Shown here in pieces: positions 16,499-25,388 of a DNA stretch of 64,000 nucleotides (its first letter is position 1; each line of letters begins with the position of its first letter). Under the pieces are notes generated by a model. That model was not told where the DNA came from, ran no database searches, and was given only the letters and a program-made list of their open reading frames with translations. The translations under genes were made by a program, and so were the position numbers. The stretch comes from Streptomyces sp. TBY4 (GTDB taxonomy: Bacteria; Actinomycetota; Actinomycetes; Streptomycetales; Streptomycetaceae). Where the stretch lies: assembly GCF_024213195.1 (NCBI RefSeq), contig NZ_JANAVF010000006.1, forward strand, positions 248,001 through 312,000. Reading direction: 5' to 3'.

Positions 16499-17203
16499 TC
16501 AGGGAGTTCCACCGCTGATTCCCGGCTGCCCGAAGGTGTCCGGGACCGGCAGGGTCGACCAGCGGGTGAGGGGCCAGGCGACGACGACGGCGCGGCCGAC
16601 GACCTCATCGACCGGTACGAAGCCGTGGGTCTTCGGGTCGTCCATGTGGTAGCGGGAGTCGGAGGACTTCTGGCGGTGGTCGCCCATGACCCAGAGCTTC
16701 CCCTTGGGCACGGTCACCGGGCCGAACGGCTTGTCGCCGCAGGGGGTGTTCCCGGGGAAGATGTACGGCTCGTCCAGGGCCTTGCCGTTGACCTCGACCG
16801 GTCCGGTCCCGCGGCATTCCACCGTGTCGCCGCCGACCGCGATGACCCGCTTGATCAGGTCCTTCTCGTCGGCCGAAGGCATCAGGCCGATGGTGGAGAA
16901 GAAGTTCTGGACGGCGTTGCGCTCCGGGACGGGCTCGCCGTCCAGCCAGTCGCTCGGGTCGTGGAAGACGACGACCTCGCCGCGCTCCGGCTCGGCGCCG
17001 AACCAGGGCGTGAGCTTGTCGACCAGGACCCGGTCCCCGCGCTGGAGGGTGTTCTGCATCGAGAGGGAAGGGATCGAGAACGCCTGGAACAGGAAGGTCT
17101 TGATCAGGAACGCCACCACCAGGGCGACGGCGACGAGCAGCGGCAGCTCCTTCCAGAAGGGGCGCCGCTTGACTGCTGCCCGCTCGTGGGCCGTGTCGCC
17201 CAT
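16499..17203 (-). CDS. lepB: type I signal peptidase
   Basis: The 234-residue product is a serine/lysine signal peptidase (S26A). It has one N-terminal membrane anchor (about residues 20-40), the nucleophile Ser48 in 'SLSMQNTL', the general base Lys118 in 'LIKRVIAVGGD', and the late 'GDHRQKSSDSR' box. It removes signal peptides outside the membrane. The ATG at 17203 is preferred because GGAGG precedes it. Streptomyces usually carry several such enzymes in one sip cluster; this is a lone copy lying after fadA6 in the same orientation. Confidence 0.88.
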   Translation of the reverse strand: MGDTAHERAAVKRRPFWKELPLLVAVALVVAFLIKTFLFQAFSIPSLSMQNTLQRGDRVLVDKLTPWFGAEPERGEVVVFHDPSDWLDGEPVPERNAVQNFFSTIGLMPSADEKDLIKRVIAVGGDTVECRGTGPVEVNGKALDEPYIFPGNTPCGDKPFGPVTVPKGKLWVMGDHRQKSSDSRYHMDDPKTHGFVPVDEVVGRAVVVAWPLTRWSTLPVPDTFGQPGISGGTP

Positions 17204-17327
17204 GGGGGCCTCCGAACTTTTCTCGACTGGGCCCAGGAAACACCATGGGCCGGTCGGCAGGCCGTAAAGGCGGACGGCGAGAACGGCTCCCCGGGGCACC
17301 GCCCCGGGGAGCCGGACCCGCCGCGGG

Positions 17328-18485
17328 TCAGAGGCGCTCGATGATGGTGACGTTGGCCTGGCCGCCGCCCTCGCACATGGTCTGGAGGCCGAAGCGGCCG
17401 CCCGTGCGCTCCAGTTCGTGCAGCAGGGTCGTCATCAGCTTGACGCCGGTCGCGCCCAGGGGGTGGCCCAGGGCGATCGCGCCGCCGTTGACGTTGACCC
17501 GCTCCGGGTCCGCGCCCGTCTCCTTCAGCCAGGCCAGGGCCACCGGCGCGAACGCCTCGTTGATCTCGACCAGGTCGATGTCGGCGAGGGACATGCCCGT
17601 CTTCTTCAGGGCGTACGCCGTCGCCGGGATCGGCGCCGACAGCATGCGGATCGGGTCCTCGCCGCGGACCGACAGGTGGTGGATGCGGGCCCGCGGGCGC
17701 AGCCCGTGTTCCCGTACCGCCCGCTCCGAGGCCAGGAGCATCGCCGCCGCGCCGTCCGAGACCTGGGAGGAGACGGCCGCCGTGATCGTGCCGCCCTCCA
17801 TGACCGGCTTCAGGCCGGCCATCTTCTCCAGGGTGGTGTCGCGGCGCGGGCCCTCGTCCACCGACACCTCGCCGTACGGGACGATCTCGCGCTCGAAGCG
17901 GCCCTCGTCGATCGCGCGCAGCGCCCGCTGGTGGGAGCGCAGGGCGAACTCCTCCATGTCGAGGCGGGAGATGCCCCACTTCTCGGCGATCAGCTGGGCC
18001 CCGTAGAACTGGTTGACGGGGGAGTCCCCGTACCGGGCCCGCCACCCGGCCGAGCCCAGGTAGGGGCCCTCGGTGAAGCCCAGCGGCTCCGCCGCCTGCC
18101 GCGAGGCGAAGGCGATCGGGATCATCGACATGTTCTGGGTGCCGCCCGCGACCACCAGGTCCTGGGTGCCGGACATGACGCCCTGCGCCGCGAAGTGCAC
18201 GGCCTGCTGCGAGGAGCCGCACTGGCGGTCGATGGTGACGCCCGGGACCTCCTCGGGGAGTCCGGCCGCCAGCCAGGCCGTCCGGGCGATGTCGCCGGCC
18301 TGCGGCCCCACCGTGTCGAGGCAGCCGAAGACCACGTCCTCCACGGCCGACGGGTCGATCCCGGACCGTTCGACGAGGGCTTTGAGGACGTGCGCCCCCA
18401 GGTCTGCGGGGTGGACCTCGGACAGGCCCCCCTTGCGCCGCCCCACGGGGGTGCGGACCGCTTCGACTATGTAGGCCTCGGGCAT
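17328..18485 (-). CDS. fadA6: FadA6-like acetyl-CoA acyltransferase (thiolase)
   Basis: The 385-residue thiolase has the nucleophile Cys in 'DRQCGSSQQA' (about 89), the 'NEAFAP' and 'GGAIALGHPLGATG' motifs with the catalytic His, and the second Cys in 'MCEGGGQANVTIIE'. Mycobacterial FadA6 cleaves a beta-ketoacyl-CoA late in HIP degradation. It follows the kstR2-like gene exactly as in Mycobacterium tuberculosis. AGGAG precedes its ATG. Confidence 0.85.
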   Translation of the reverse strand: MPEAYIVEAVRTPVGRRKGGLSEVHPADLGAHVLKALVERSGIDPSAVEDVVFGCLDTVGPQAGDIARTAWLAAGLPEEVPGVTIDRQCGSSQQAVHFAAQGVMSGTQDLVVAGGTQNMSMIPIAFASRQAAEPLGFTEGPYLGSAGWRARYGDSPVNQFYGAQLIAEKWGISRLDMEEFALRSHQRALRAIDEGRFEREIVPYGEVSVDEGPRRDTTLEKMAGLKPVMEGGTITAAVSSQVSDGAAAMLLASERAVREHGLRPRARIHHLSVRGEDPIRMLSAPIPATAYALKKTGMSLADIDLVEINEAFAPVALAWLKETGADPERVNVNGGAIALGHPLGATGVKLMTTLLHELERTGGRFGLQTMCEGGGQANVTIIERL

Positions 18486-18538
18486 CGGAACTCCTCAGGG
18501 ATATCCAGGCATCGGGCAGGTGCCGGGGATGTACGGGA

Positions 18539-19153
18539 TTACGTGCGTGTGGCGATCCCGTCCAGGACCATCGACAGGTACTGGCGGGCGATCTCCTCCG
18601 GGCTGTGCTGGCCGCCCGGCCGGTACCAGGACGCCGCCACCCACACCGTGTCGCGCACGAAGCGGTAGGTGAGGCGGATGTCCAGGTCGGCGCGGAAGAC
18701 CCCGTCCGCGACCCCGCGCTCCAGCGTCCCGAGCCACGCCTTCTCGAACTTGACCTGCGAGTCGGAGAGGTAGTGGAAGCGGGGCTGGACCGACAGGGTC
18801 CGGGACTCCTTCTGGTAGATGGCGACCGCGGCGCGGTGCCGGTCGATCTCCCGGAACGATTCGGTGACGAGGGCCTCGATGGTCTCCCTGGGCCCGAGAC
18901 CGGCGGCGAGCACGGTGTCGTAGCCGTCCCACAGCTCGGTCAGGAAGGCGGAGAGGATCTCGTCGAGCATCGATTCCTTGGAATCGAAGTGGTAGTAGAG
19001 GCTGCCGGCGAGCATGCCGGCGGCGTCGGCGATCTTGCGGACGGTGGTGGCGTTGTAGCCCTGCGCGGCGAACACCTCGGCGGCGGTGTCGAGGAGTTCG
19101 CGGCGGCGCTCGGGCGACGCGGTCACCTGGGGCTTCTTCTTGTTCGTTGGCAC
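18539..19153 (-). CDS. kstR2: KstR2-like TetR-family repressor
   Basis: The 204-residue product has a TetR helix-turn-helix at residues about 13-60 ('LLDTAAEVFAAQGYNATTV', 'GSLYYHFDSKESML') and a helical ligand domain. KstR2 represses the HIP genes and is released by HIP-CoA. Identity is supported by the gene order fadE30-ipdF-kstR2-fadA6 and by two near-consensus KstR2 boxes in the window. It starts with GTG 15 bp after the ipdF-like gene, so it is probably part of the operon it represses. Confidence 0.82.
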   Translation of the reverse strand: MPTNKKKPQVTASPERRRELLDTAAEVFAAQGYNATTVRKIADAAGMLAGSLYYHFDSKESMLDEILSAFLTELWDGYDTVLAAGLGPRETIEALVTESFREIDRHRAAVAIYQKESRTLSVQPRFHYLSDSQVKFEKAWLGTLERGVADGVFRADLDIRLTYRFVRDTVWVAASWYRPGGQHSPEEIARQYLSMVLDGIATRT

Positions 19154-19168
19154 GGGGCCATTCTGGGC

Positions 19169-19963
19169 CTACGCGTGCTGACTGCTGACCGACACGGTCT
19201 CGCCCGTCATGTACGACGAGTAGCCGCTGGCCAGGAAGACGATGACGTTGGCCACCTCCCAGGGTTCGGCGTACCGGCCGAAGGCCTCGCGGGCGGTGAG
19301 TTCGGTGAGCAGCTCCTCGCTGGTGACCTTCACCAGGTGCGGGTGCATGGCCAGGCTCGGCGCGACCGCGTTGATGCGTACGCCGAACTCCGCGGCCTCC
19401 AGCGCCGCGCAGCGGGTCAGCGCCATCACCCCGGCCTTGGCGGCGGCGTAGTGGGCCTGCCCGGTCTGGGCGCGCCAGCCGATGACGGAGGCGTTGTTGA
19501 CGATCACCCCGCCCGTTCCGGAGGCCTGCATCGCCCGCATCGCGGCGCGGGTGCAGCGGAAGGTGCCGTTCAGGGTGACGTCGAGGACGCGGGACCACTG
19601 CTCGTCGGTCATGTCGACGAGGTTCGCCGTGCCGCCGAGCCCGGCGTTGTTGACGACGAGGTCGAGGCGACCGTGGAGCCGTTCGGCGAGCGCGAAGAAG
19701 GCGCCCACCTGCTCCTCGTCGGTGACGTCGCAGGGCAGGGAGGCGACCCGGTCCGCGCCGAACTCCGCGGCCAGCGCCTCCTCGCTCTCCTTGAGGCGGC
19801 GGGCGTGCGCGTCGCCGATGAGGACCCGGGCGCCCTCCTCCAGGAACCGGCGGGCGGTGGCCCCGCCGATCCCGGCCCCGGCGGCCGCGGTGATCACGGC
19901 GGTCCGTCCGGTCAGCAGGCCGTGCCCGGCCACGTACTCGGGTGCGTTGCCGGTCGGGTTCAC
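19169..19963 (-). CDS. ipdF: IpdF-like short-chain dehydrogenase
   Basis: The 264-residue SDR has an altered glycine motif 'ITAAAGAGIGGATA', then 'NNAG', the catalytic Ser of 'NNASVIGW' and 'YAAAKAG'. IpdF oxidises the 5-hydroxyl of the HIP-CoA intermediate in mycobacteria. It starts with GTG at 19963, behind AAGGAGG, and overlaps the acyl-CoA dehydrogenase stop by 4 nt. Its place between the FadE30-like and KstR2-like genes matches the mycobacterial locus. Confidence 0.82.
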   Translation of the reverse strand: MNPTGNAPEYVAGHGLLTGRTAVITAAAGAGIGGATARRFLEEGARVLIGDAHARRLKESEEALAAEFGADRVASLPCDVTDEEQVGAFFALAERLHGRLDLVVNNAGLGGTANLVDMTDEQWSRVLDVTLNGTFRCTRAAMRAMQASGTGGVIVNNASVIGWRAQTGQAHYAAAKAGVMALTRCAALEAAEFGVRINAVAPSLAMHPHLVKVTSEELLTELTAREAFGRYAEPWEVANVIVFLASGYSSYMTGETVSVSSQHA

Positions 19964-21108
19964 GCGCGTACCTCCTTGGGAAGGCCGAGGATGCGCTCGG
20001 CGACGATGGTGCGCTGGATCTCGTCGGAGCCCGCGTAGATCGTGTCGGCGCGGGAGAAGAGGAAGAGCCGCTGCCAGTCGTCGAGGTCGTACGGATCCCC
20101 GTGCGCCCCGGCCGCGAGGAGCGAGGCGGCTCCGCAGACGTCCATGGCGAGCTCGCCGAGATCGCGGTGCCAGCGGGCCCAGTACAGCTTGGCCGTGGAC
20201 GGGGCGACCCCGGGCCGCAGTGCGGAGGCGCGCATGGTCTCCAGCCCGATCCAGGCCCGGACGAGCCGGTCGCGGATCAGCGGATCGGCCATCGCCCCGT
20301 TGCGCTTCGCCAGCGCGGCCAGGTCTTCGAGTTCGCGGCGGAAGCCGACCTGCTGGCCGAGGGTGGAGACGCCGCGCTCGAAGCCCAGGGTGGCCATGGC
20401 GACGGCCCAGCCCTCGCCGGGCGCGCCGACGAGGTGGGCGGCGTCGGTGCGGGCCCCGTCGAAGAAGACCTCGTTGAACTCGGAGGTCCCGGTCAGCTGC
20501 ACGATGGGCCGGACCTCCACCCCGGGCTGGTCCATCGGGACCAGGAGGTAGGACAGCCCCGCGTGCCGGCGGGAGCCCGGCTCGGTGCGGGCGACGACGA
20601 AGCACCACTGGGCCTCGTGCGCCAGGGAGGTCCAGGTCTTCTGGCCGTCCACCACCCACGCGCCGTCCACCAGGGCGGCCCGGGTGCGGATGCCCGCCAG
20701 GTCCGAGCCGGCGTCGGGCTCGCTGTAGCCCTGGCACCACAGCTCCTCCACGGCCCGGATGGGCGGCAGGAAGCGGCGCCGCTGCTCCTCGGTGCCGTGG
20801 GCGATGAGGGTGGGGCCGAGGAGCTGCTCGCCTATGTGGTTCACGCGCGCGGGCGCGTCGGCCAGCGCGTACTCCTCGTGGAAGGCGATCTGCTGCGCGG
20901 TGCTCGCGCCGCGGCCGCCGTACTCCACGGGCCAGCCCACGCAGGTCCAGCCGTGCGCCGCCATGTGCCGTTCCCAGGCGAGGCGTTCGGCGAAGGCCTC
21001 GTGCTCCCGGCCGGGTCCGCCGCGGCCCTTGAGGGCGGCGAACTCGCCGGTGAGGTGGGCCCGTAGCCAACTCCGAACCTCGGTGCGGAACTCCTCGACG
21101 CTGCTCAT
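19960..21108 (-). CDS. fadE30: FadE30-like acyl-CoA dehydrogenase
   Basis: This 382-residue acyl-CoA dehydrogenase is full size, with 'WCQGYSEPDAGSDLAGI', 'VDGQKTWTS', 'SEFNEVFFDGA' and the C-terminal 'IYAGSDEIQRTIVAERILGLPKE' that closes the FAD/CoA site. It is first in the operon fadE30-ipdF-kstR2-fadA6 and is divergent from the enoyl-CoA hydratase gene, with a KstR2-like box between. It should act on a HIP-derived CoA ester. The partner subunit, if any, is not adjacent. Confidence 0.85.
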   Translation of the reverse strand: MSSVEEFRTEVRSWLRAHLTGEFAALKGRGGPGREHEAFAERLAWERHMAAHGWTCVGWPVEYGGRGASTAQQIAFHEEYALADAPARVNHIGEQLLGPTLIAHGTEEQRRRFLPPIRAVEELWCQGYSEPDAGSDLAGIRTRAALVDGAWVVDGQKTWTSLAHEAQWCFVVARTEPGSRRHAGLSYLLVPMDQPGVEVRPIVQLTGTSEFNEVFFDGARTDAAHLVGAPGEGWAVAMATLGFERGVSTLGQQVGFRRELEDLAALAKRNGAMADPLIRDRLVRAWIGLETMRASALRPGVAPSTAKLYWARWHRDLGELAMDVCGAASLLAAGAHGDPYDLDDWQRLFLFSRADTIYAGSDEIQRTIVAERILGLPKEVRA

Positions 21109-21124
21109 GGCCGTACGTTAACCT

Positions 21125-21138
21125 ACCAAACACTTGTT
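21125..21138. promoter_or_regulatory. KstR2-like operator ACCAAACACTTGTT
   Basis: This site matches the published mycobacterial KstR2 consensus AnCAAGnnCTTGnT at all specified positions but one. It sits in the 46-bp divergent gap between the FadE30-like and enoyl-CoA hydratase genes, so one bound dimer could shut both. The extended form ACCAAACAYTTGTTAGG recurs at 35402. Confidence 0.75.
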
Positions 21139-21154
21139 AGGGAAGGATGCAGCG

Positions 21155-22015
21155 ATGCCCGGAGAGATGTCCGACGAAACCCCCGTGCTCTACGAGCGCC
21201 GCGGCCCGGTCGCGTACGTGACCATGAACCGCCCCCGGTACCGCAACGCCCAGAACAGCGCGATGACCTACGCCCTCGACGACGCCTTCTACCGGGCCGC
21301 GGACGATCCCGCGGTCAAGGTGGTCGTCCTGGCCGGGGCCGGCGAGCACTTCTCGGCGGGCCACGACATCGGCACCCCGGAGCGCGACGCGCACCTGCCC
21401 TTCGAACGCCGGGCCGGTCTGTGGTGGGACCACTCCCAGCGCTCCGGCGCCGAATCCCGCTTCGCCCGCGAATCCGAGGTCTACCTCGGCATGTGCCGGC
21501 GCTGGCGCGAACTGCCCAAGCCCGTCATCGCCTCCGTCCACGGAGCCTGCGTGGCCGGCGGGCTGATGCTCGCCTGGGTCTGCGACCTCATCGTGGCCAG
21601 TGAGGACGCCTTCTTCGCCGACCCCGTCGTCCGCATGGGCATCCCGGGCGTCGAGTACTTCGCCCACCCGTGGGCCATGCCCCCGCGCATCGCCAAGGAG
21701 TTCCTCTACACCGGCGACCGGATGCCCGCCCGCCGGGCGTACGAGATCGGCATGGTCAACCGGGTCGTCGAGCGGGCCGAACTGGAGGAGGCCACCGACC
21801 GGCTCGCCCTGCGGATCGCCGAGATGCCCTCCTTCGGACTCGCCCTCACCAAGCGGGCCGTCAACCAGGCCGAGGACCTCCAGGGCCTGCACACCGGCAT
21901 GGACTCCGTCTTCGGCCTGCACCACCTCGCGCACGCCCACAACGCCGAGACCGCGGCGGACTCACTCGGCGGCATGAACATCGCCGCGATGAAGATGAAG
22001 GAGGCGAACAGCTGA
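21155..22015 (+). CDS. enoyl-CoA hydratase/isomerase
   Basis: The 286-residue crotonase-fold protein has the oxyanion-hole stretch 'FSAGHD' (about residue 67) and 'GACVAGGLMLAWVCD'. It is longer than most hydratases, with an inserted segment 'RRAGLWWDHSQRSGAESR'. The ATG at 21155 follows GGAAGGA by 7 nt; an in-frame ATG at 21134 lies inside the operator and is rejected. It heads an operon with two acyl-CoA dehydrogenases and is probably a HIP-pathway hydratase or ring-cleaving homologue. Confidence 0.85.
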   Translation: MPGEMSDETPVLYERRGPVAYVTMNRPRYRNAQNSAMTYALDDAFYRAADDPAVKVVVLAGAGEHFSAGHDIGTPERDAHLPFERRAGLWWDHSQRSGAESRFARESEVYLGMCRRWRELPKPVIASVHGACVAGGLMLAWVCDLIVASEDAFFADPVVRMGIPGVEYFAHPWAMPPRIAKEFLYTGDRMPARRAYEIGMVNRVVERAELEEATDRLALRIAEMPSFGLALTKRAVNQAEDLQGLHTGMDSVFGLHHLAHAHNAETAADSLGGMNIAAMKMKEANS

Positions 22016-23160
22016 TGGACCTCGACCACTCGGCGGACGTGGAGGCCTTCCGGGCCGAGGCGCGCGACTGGCTCGCCGCCCACGTTCCCGCCACCCCCCT
22101 GCCCTCGTTGGAGACCCGCGAGGGCTTCGCCGCCCACCGGGAATGGGAGGCGCTCCTGCACTCCGCCCGCTGGTCGGTGGTGTCCTGGCCCGAGGAGTAC
22201 GGCGGCCGCGGCGTCGACATCGAGCGCTGGCTGGTCTTCGAGGAGGAGTACTGGGCGGCCGGCGCGCCCGGCCGGGTCTCGCAGAACGGCATCAACCTGC
22301 TCGCCCCCACCCTCTTCGACCACGCCACGGACGAACAGCGCGCCCGCGTCCTGCCCTCCATGGCCAGCGGCGAGGTGATCTGGGCCCAGGCCTGGTCCGA
22401 GCCCGAAGCCGGCTCCGACCTCGCCTCCCTCACCTCCCGGGCCGTGCGCACCGAAGGCGGCTGGCTGCTGACCGGGCAGAAGACCTGGTCCTCGCGGGCC
22501 GCCTTCGCCGACCGCGCCTTCGGTATCTTCCGCACCGACCCCGACACCCCCAAACCCCACCAGGGCCTCACCTACCTGATGTTCGACCTGCGCGCCCCCG
22601 GGGTCACCGTGCGGCCCATCGGCCGCCTCGACGGCAAGCCCGCCTTCGCGGAACTCTTCCTCGACGAGGTCTTCGTCCCCGACGCGGACGTCATCGGGGA
22701 GCCCGGACAGGGCTGGCGGATCGCCATGTCCACCACCGGCAACGAGCGCGGGCTCACCCTGCGCGCCCCCGGCCGCTTCCTCGCCGCCGCCGACCGCCTC
22801 GTCGACCTGTGGCAGAGCCACGGGGACCCGGCCGACACCGCCCTGCGGGACCGGGTCGCCGACGCGGTCGTCGGAGCCCGCGCCTACCAGCTGTTCACCT
22901 GGGCCAACGCCTCCCGCTTCGCCGCCGGGGAGACGATCGGCGCCGAGTCCAGCCTGAACAAGGTGTTCTGGTCCCAGTACGACATCGCCCTGCACGAGAG
23001 CGCCCTCGACCTGCTGGGCCCCGACGCGGAACTCGCCGACGGGGAATGGGCCGAGCCGTGGATCTTCTCCCTCGCCGGCCCCATCTACGCGGGGACCAAC
23101 GAGATCCAGCGCGACATCATCGCCGAGCGGCTGCTCGGCCTCCCGAAGGGCCGCCGCTGA
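22015..23160 (+). CDS. acyl-CoA dehydrogenase, full-size subunit (FadE31/32-like)
   Basis: This 381-residue protein has the complete acyl-CoA dehydrogenase layout: 'WAQAWSEPEAGSDLASL', 'LTGQKTWSS', 'AELFLDEVFVP' and 'IYAGTNEIQRDIIAERLLGLPKG'. It overlaps both neighbours by single bases (TGATG), so it is tightly coupled to the shorter dehydrogenase behind it. The two probably form an alpha2beta2 enzyme, as shown for other steroid FadE pairs. Confidence 0.86.
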   Translation: MDLDHSADVEAFRAEARDWLAAHVPATPLPSLETREGFAAHREWEALLHSARWSVVSWPEEYGGRGVDIERWLVFEEEYWAAGAPGRVSQNGINLLAPTLFDHATDEQRARVLPSMASGEVIWAQAWSEPEAGSDLASLTSRAVRTEGGWLLTGQKTWSSRAAFADRAFGIFRTDPDTPKPHQGLTYLMFDLRAPGVTVRPIGRLDGKPAFAELFLDEVFVPDADVIGEPGQGWRIAMSTTGNERGLTLRAPGRFLAAADRLVDLWQSHGDPADTALRDRVADAVVGARAYQLFTWANASRFAAGETIGAESSLNKVFWSQYDIALHESALDLLGPDAELADGEWAEPWIFSLAGPIYAGTNEIQRDIIAERLLGLPKGRR

Positions 23161-24143
23161 TGCGCTTCCTGCCGTCCGAGGAACAGACGGACTTCGCCCG
23201 CACCCTGCGCACCCTGCTCGCCGCCTCGGAGGTCCCGGCGGCGGTACGGGCCTGGGGCGCGGGCGACCACGCCCCCGGCCGGGTCCTGTGGTCGCGGCTC
23301 GCCGCCACCGGACTGTTCGCCCTCGCGGCCGACGAGGCCCACGAGGGCATGGGCCTCATGCCCCTGGAACTGGCGACCGGGTTCGTGGAGCTGGGCCGGG
23401 CCGGGGTCCCGGGCCCGGTGGTGGAGACGGCCGCCGCCGCCGTACTCCTCACCCGGCTCGGCGACGAAGCACTGGCCAAGCGGTTCCTCCCCGGGCTCGC
23501 GGCGGGGGAGACCCCGGCCACCCTCACCCTGCCCGGCGGGGGCCCGTACGCCCTGGACGCCGACGCGGCCACCCACCTCTTCACGGTGTCCCCGTCCGGG
23601 GAGCTCCGGCTGGCCCCCGGCGCCGGACCGCTGCGCACCTCCACCGACCCCGCCCGCCGCCTCGCCCTCCCGGACGGCGGCGGCGAACTCCTCGCCGCCG
23701 GCCCGGCGGTCACCGCGGCGGCCCGGGACGCCGCGGACTGGGCCCGGCTGCTCACCGCCGCCCAGTGCCTCGGCACCGGCGAGGCACTCCTCGCGCGCAC
23801 GGTGGAGTACGCGAAGCAGCGCACCCAGTTCGGCACGGCCATCGGCGGCTTCCAGGCGGTGAAGCACCGGCTCGCCGACACCCTGGTGGGCCTGGAGTTC
23901 GCCCGGCCGCTGCTGTGGGCGGCCGCGCTCTCCCTGGCCCCCGGGGAGATCGCCGCGGCGAAGCTGACCGCGGGCGAGGCGGCGTACGCGGCCGCCATGA
24001 CCGCGCTCCAGCTGCACGGAGCCGTCGGCTACACCGAGGAACTCGACCTCTCGCTGTGGCTGCGCAAGGCACGCCCGCTGCGCGACGCCTGGGGGAGCCC
24101 CTCCCAGTGCCGGGCGGCGGTGCTTCAGGAGCGGGTGCGGTAG
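23160..24143 (+). CDS. acyl-CoA dehydrogenase, short subunit
   Basis: The 327-residue protein keeps the N-terminal and C-terminal helical domains ('TQFGTAIGGFQAVKHRLADTLVG', 'LQLHGAVGYTEELDLSLWLRKA') but has a shortened middle domain and no 'IYAGTNEIQ' segment. It is therefore the likely beta partner of the protein at 22015. Its last 19 bp overlap the convergent YrdB gene. Confidence 0.85.
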   Translation: MRFLPSEEQTDFARTLRTLLAASEVPAAVRAWGAGDHAPGRVLWSRLAATGLFALAADEAHEGMGLMPLELATGFVELGRAGVPGPVVETAAAAVLLTRLGDEALAKRFLPGLAAGETPATLTLPGGGPYALDADAATHLFTVSPSGELRLAPGAGPLRTSTDPARRLALPDGGGELLAAGPAVTAAARDAADWARLLTAAQCLGTGEALLARTVEYAKQRTQFGTAIGGFQAVKHRLADTLVGLEFARPLLWAAALSLAPGEIAAAKLTAGEAAYAAAMTALQLHGAVGYTEELDLSLWLRKARPLRDAWGSPSQCRAAVLQERVR

Positions 24144-24496
24144 TACGTCGCCAGTGCAGTGTTCGCCACCACGATCACCGTGAACCACAGGGACGGCAGC
24201 CGCTGCCCGAGCGCGAGCAGCGCGAGGGCGGCGGCGCCGAACACCACCGCCTTCACCCCGAGCTGCGCGGCGAGCGGGACGGCGTACCGGGCCTTGGGCG
24301 CGGCGAACATCCCCCAGAGCACGGCGGCGGCGGCCGGCGCGGCCACTGCCAGGGCGATCGACCCCAGCCGCCCGATGTCACGGGTCCAGCCCCACCAGGC
24401 CAGCAGGCCCAGGGCCAGCAGCTCCAGCAGGAAGGCGAGGCCCTCGTTGGCGAGGAAGAAGGCGCGGACGGGCGCGGGCAGCGGAGAAGGGCTCAT
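24125..24496 (-). CDS. YrdB-family (DUF2568) membrane protein
   Basis: This 123-residue protein has four predicted spans and the family opening 'FFLANEGLAFLLELLALGLLAWWGW' in segments. Its function is unknown. It starts with the ATG at 24496 behind a GAGG. It marks the start of the housekeeping block inside the steroid cluster. Confidence 0.78.
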   Translation of the reverse strand: MSPSPLPAPVRAFFLANEGLAFLLELLALGLLAWWGWTRDIGRLGSIALAVAAPAAAAVLWGMFAAPKARYAVPLAAQLGVKAVVFGAAALALLALGQRLPSLWFTVIVVANTALATYYRTRS

Positions 24497-24576
24497 GGGA
24501 GCAGCCTCAGGGCCCCGGCGCGGACGGGTCCACTCCGCCCCGGTCCCGTCTCGGATGATGGCGTCGGATCGCGGGG

Positions 24577-25359
24577 TCAGACGACGGCCACGCTCACGCT
24601 CACCACGTACGGCTCCTCCACCACTCCGTCCGGGAAGAGCGGGCGCAGCCGCTCCCGCTCGGCGTCGAGGAAGGCCTGCGTGCCGGCCCCGCCCAGCATC
24701 AGGAACGCGGAGTGGCTGGAGAGGTTCGCCAGGTGCGCCTCGAGCGGGATCCGCCGGGACCAGGCCACCGACCGGGTGGCGAAGGCGGAGCCGAGCCCGC
24801 GCGGCAGCGTACGGAAGCCGCTGTCCGCCCCGCCTCCGCCGACCGCACCGGCCCCGCCGCCCGGGCCGCCCGCCTCGAAGAAGGCGTGGATCCGCGCGCT
24901 CTGCTCCGCGACCCAGGCCGCCGACCCGTCCAGGTCGTTCCACCAGATCGCGAGCGCGCCCCCGGGCCGCAGCACCCGGCGGGCCTCGGGGAGAGCCCGT
25001 TCCGGGTCCGTCCAGTGCCAGGACTGCGCGAAGGTCAGGAGGTCGAAGCGGGCCCCGGCCAGCGGCAGCCGGTTCCCGTCCCCGCGCACGATCGGGATCC
25101 CGGGGTTGCGGACGCGGAACTCCGCCGCCATCCCGTCCCCGGGCTCGACGGCCACCACCTCGGCCCCGCGGGCCCGCATCGGGGCCGTGCCGATCCCGGT
25201 GCCCGCCCCCACGTCGGCCACCCGCGCCCCCGCGAACCGGCGCCCGGCCAACTCCTCGACCGCGTCGTACAGCGCCTCCGGATAGCCGGGCCTGTGTGCC
25301 GCGTACAGAGCGGCGGCGGTGTCGAAGGACCGGGCCCGGGAGCGGGGAGTCGTCGTCAT
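24577..25359 (-). CDS. class I SAM-dependent methyltransferase
   Basis: The 260-residue product has the Rossmann motif 'VADVGAGTGIGTAPM' (about residue 47), 'VEPGDGM' and 'FAQSWHWTDPERALPEARRVLRPGG', typical of Methyltransf_11/25 proteins. A Gly-rich insertion lies near residue 175. The substrate is unknown. It is 77 bp from the YrdB gene and on the same strand. Confidence 0.82.
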   Translation of the reverse strand: MTTTPRSRARSFDTAAALYAAHRPGYPEALYDAVEELAGRRFAGARVADVGAGTGIGTAPMRARGAEVVAVEPGDGMAAEFRVRNPGIPIVRGDGNRLPLAGARFDLLTFAQSWHWTDPERALPEARRVLRPGGALAIWWNDLDGSAAWVAEQSARIHAFFEAGGPGGGAGAVGGGGADSGFRTLPRGLGSAFATRSVAWSRRIPLEAHLANLSSHSAFLMLGGAGTQAFLDAERERLRPLFPDGVVEEPYVVSVSVAVV

Positions 25360-25388
25360 GCCGCCATTGTCCGCCCCGCCCCGCCCGG

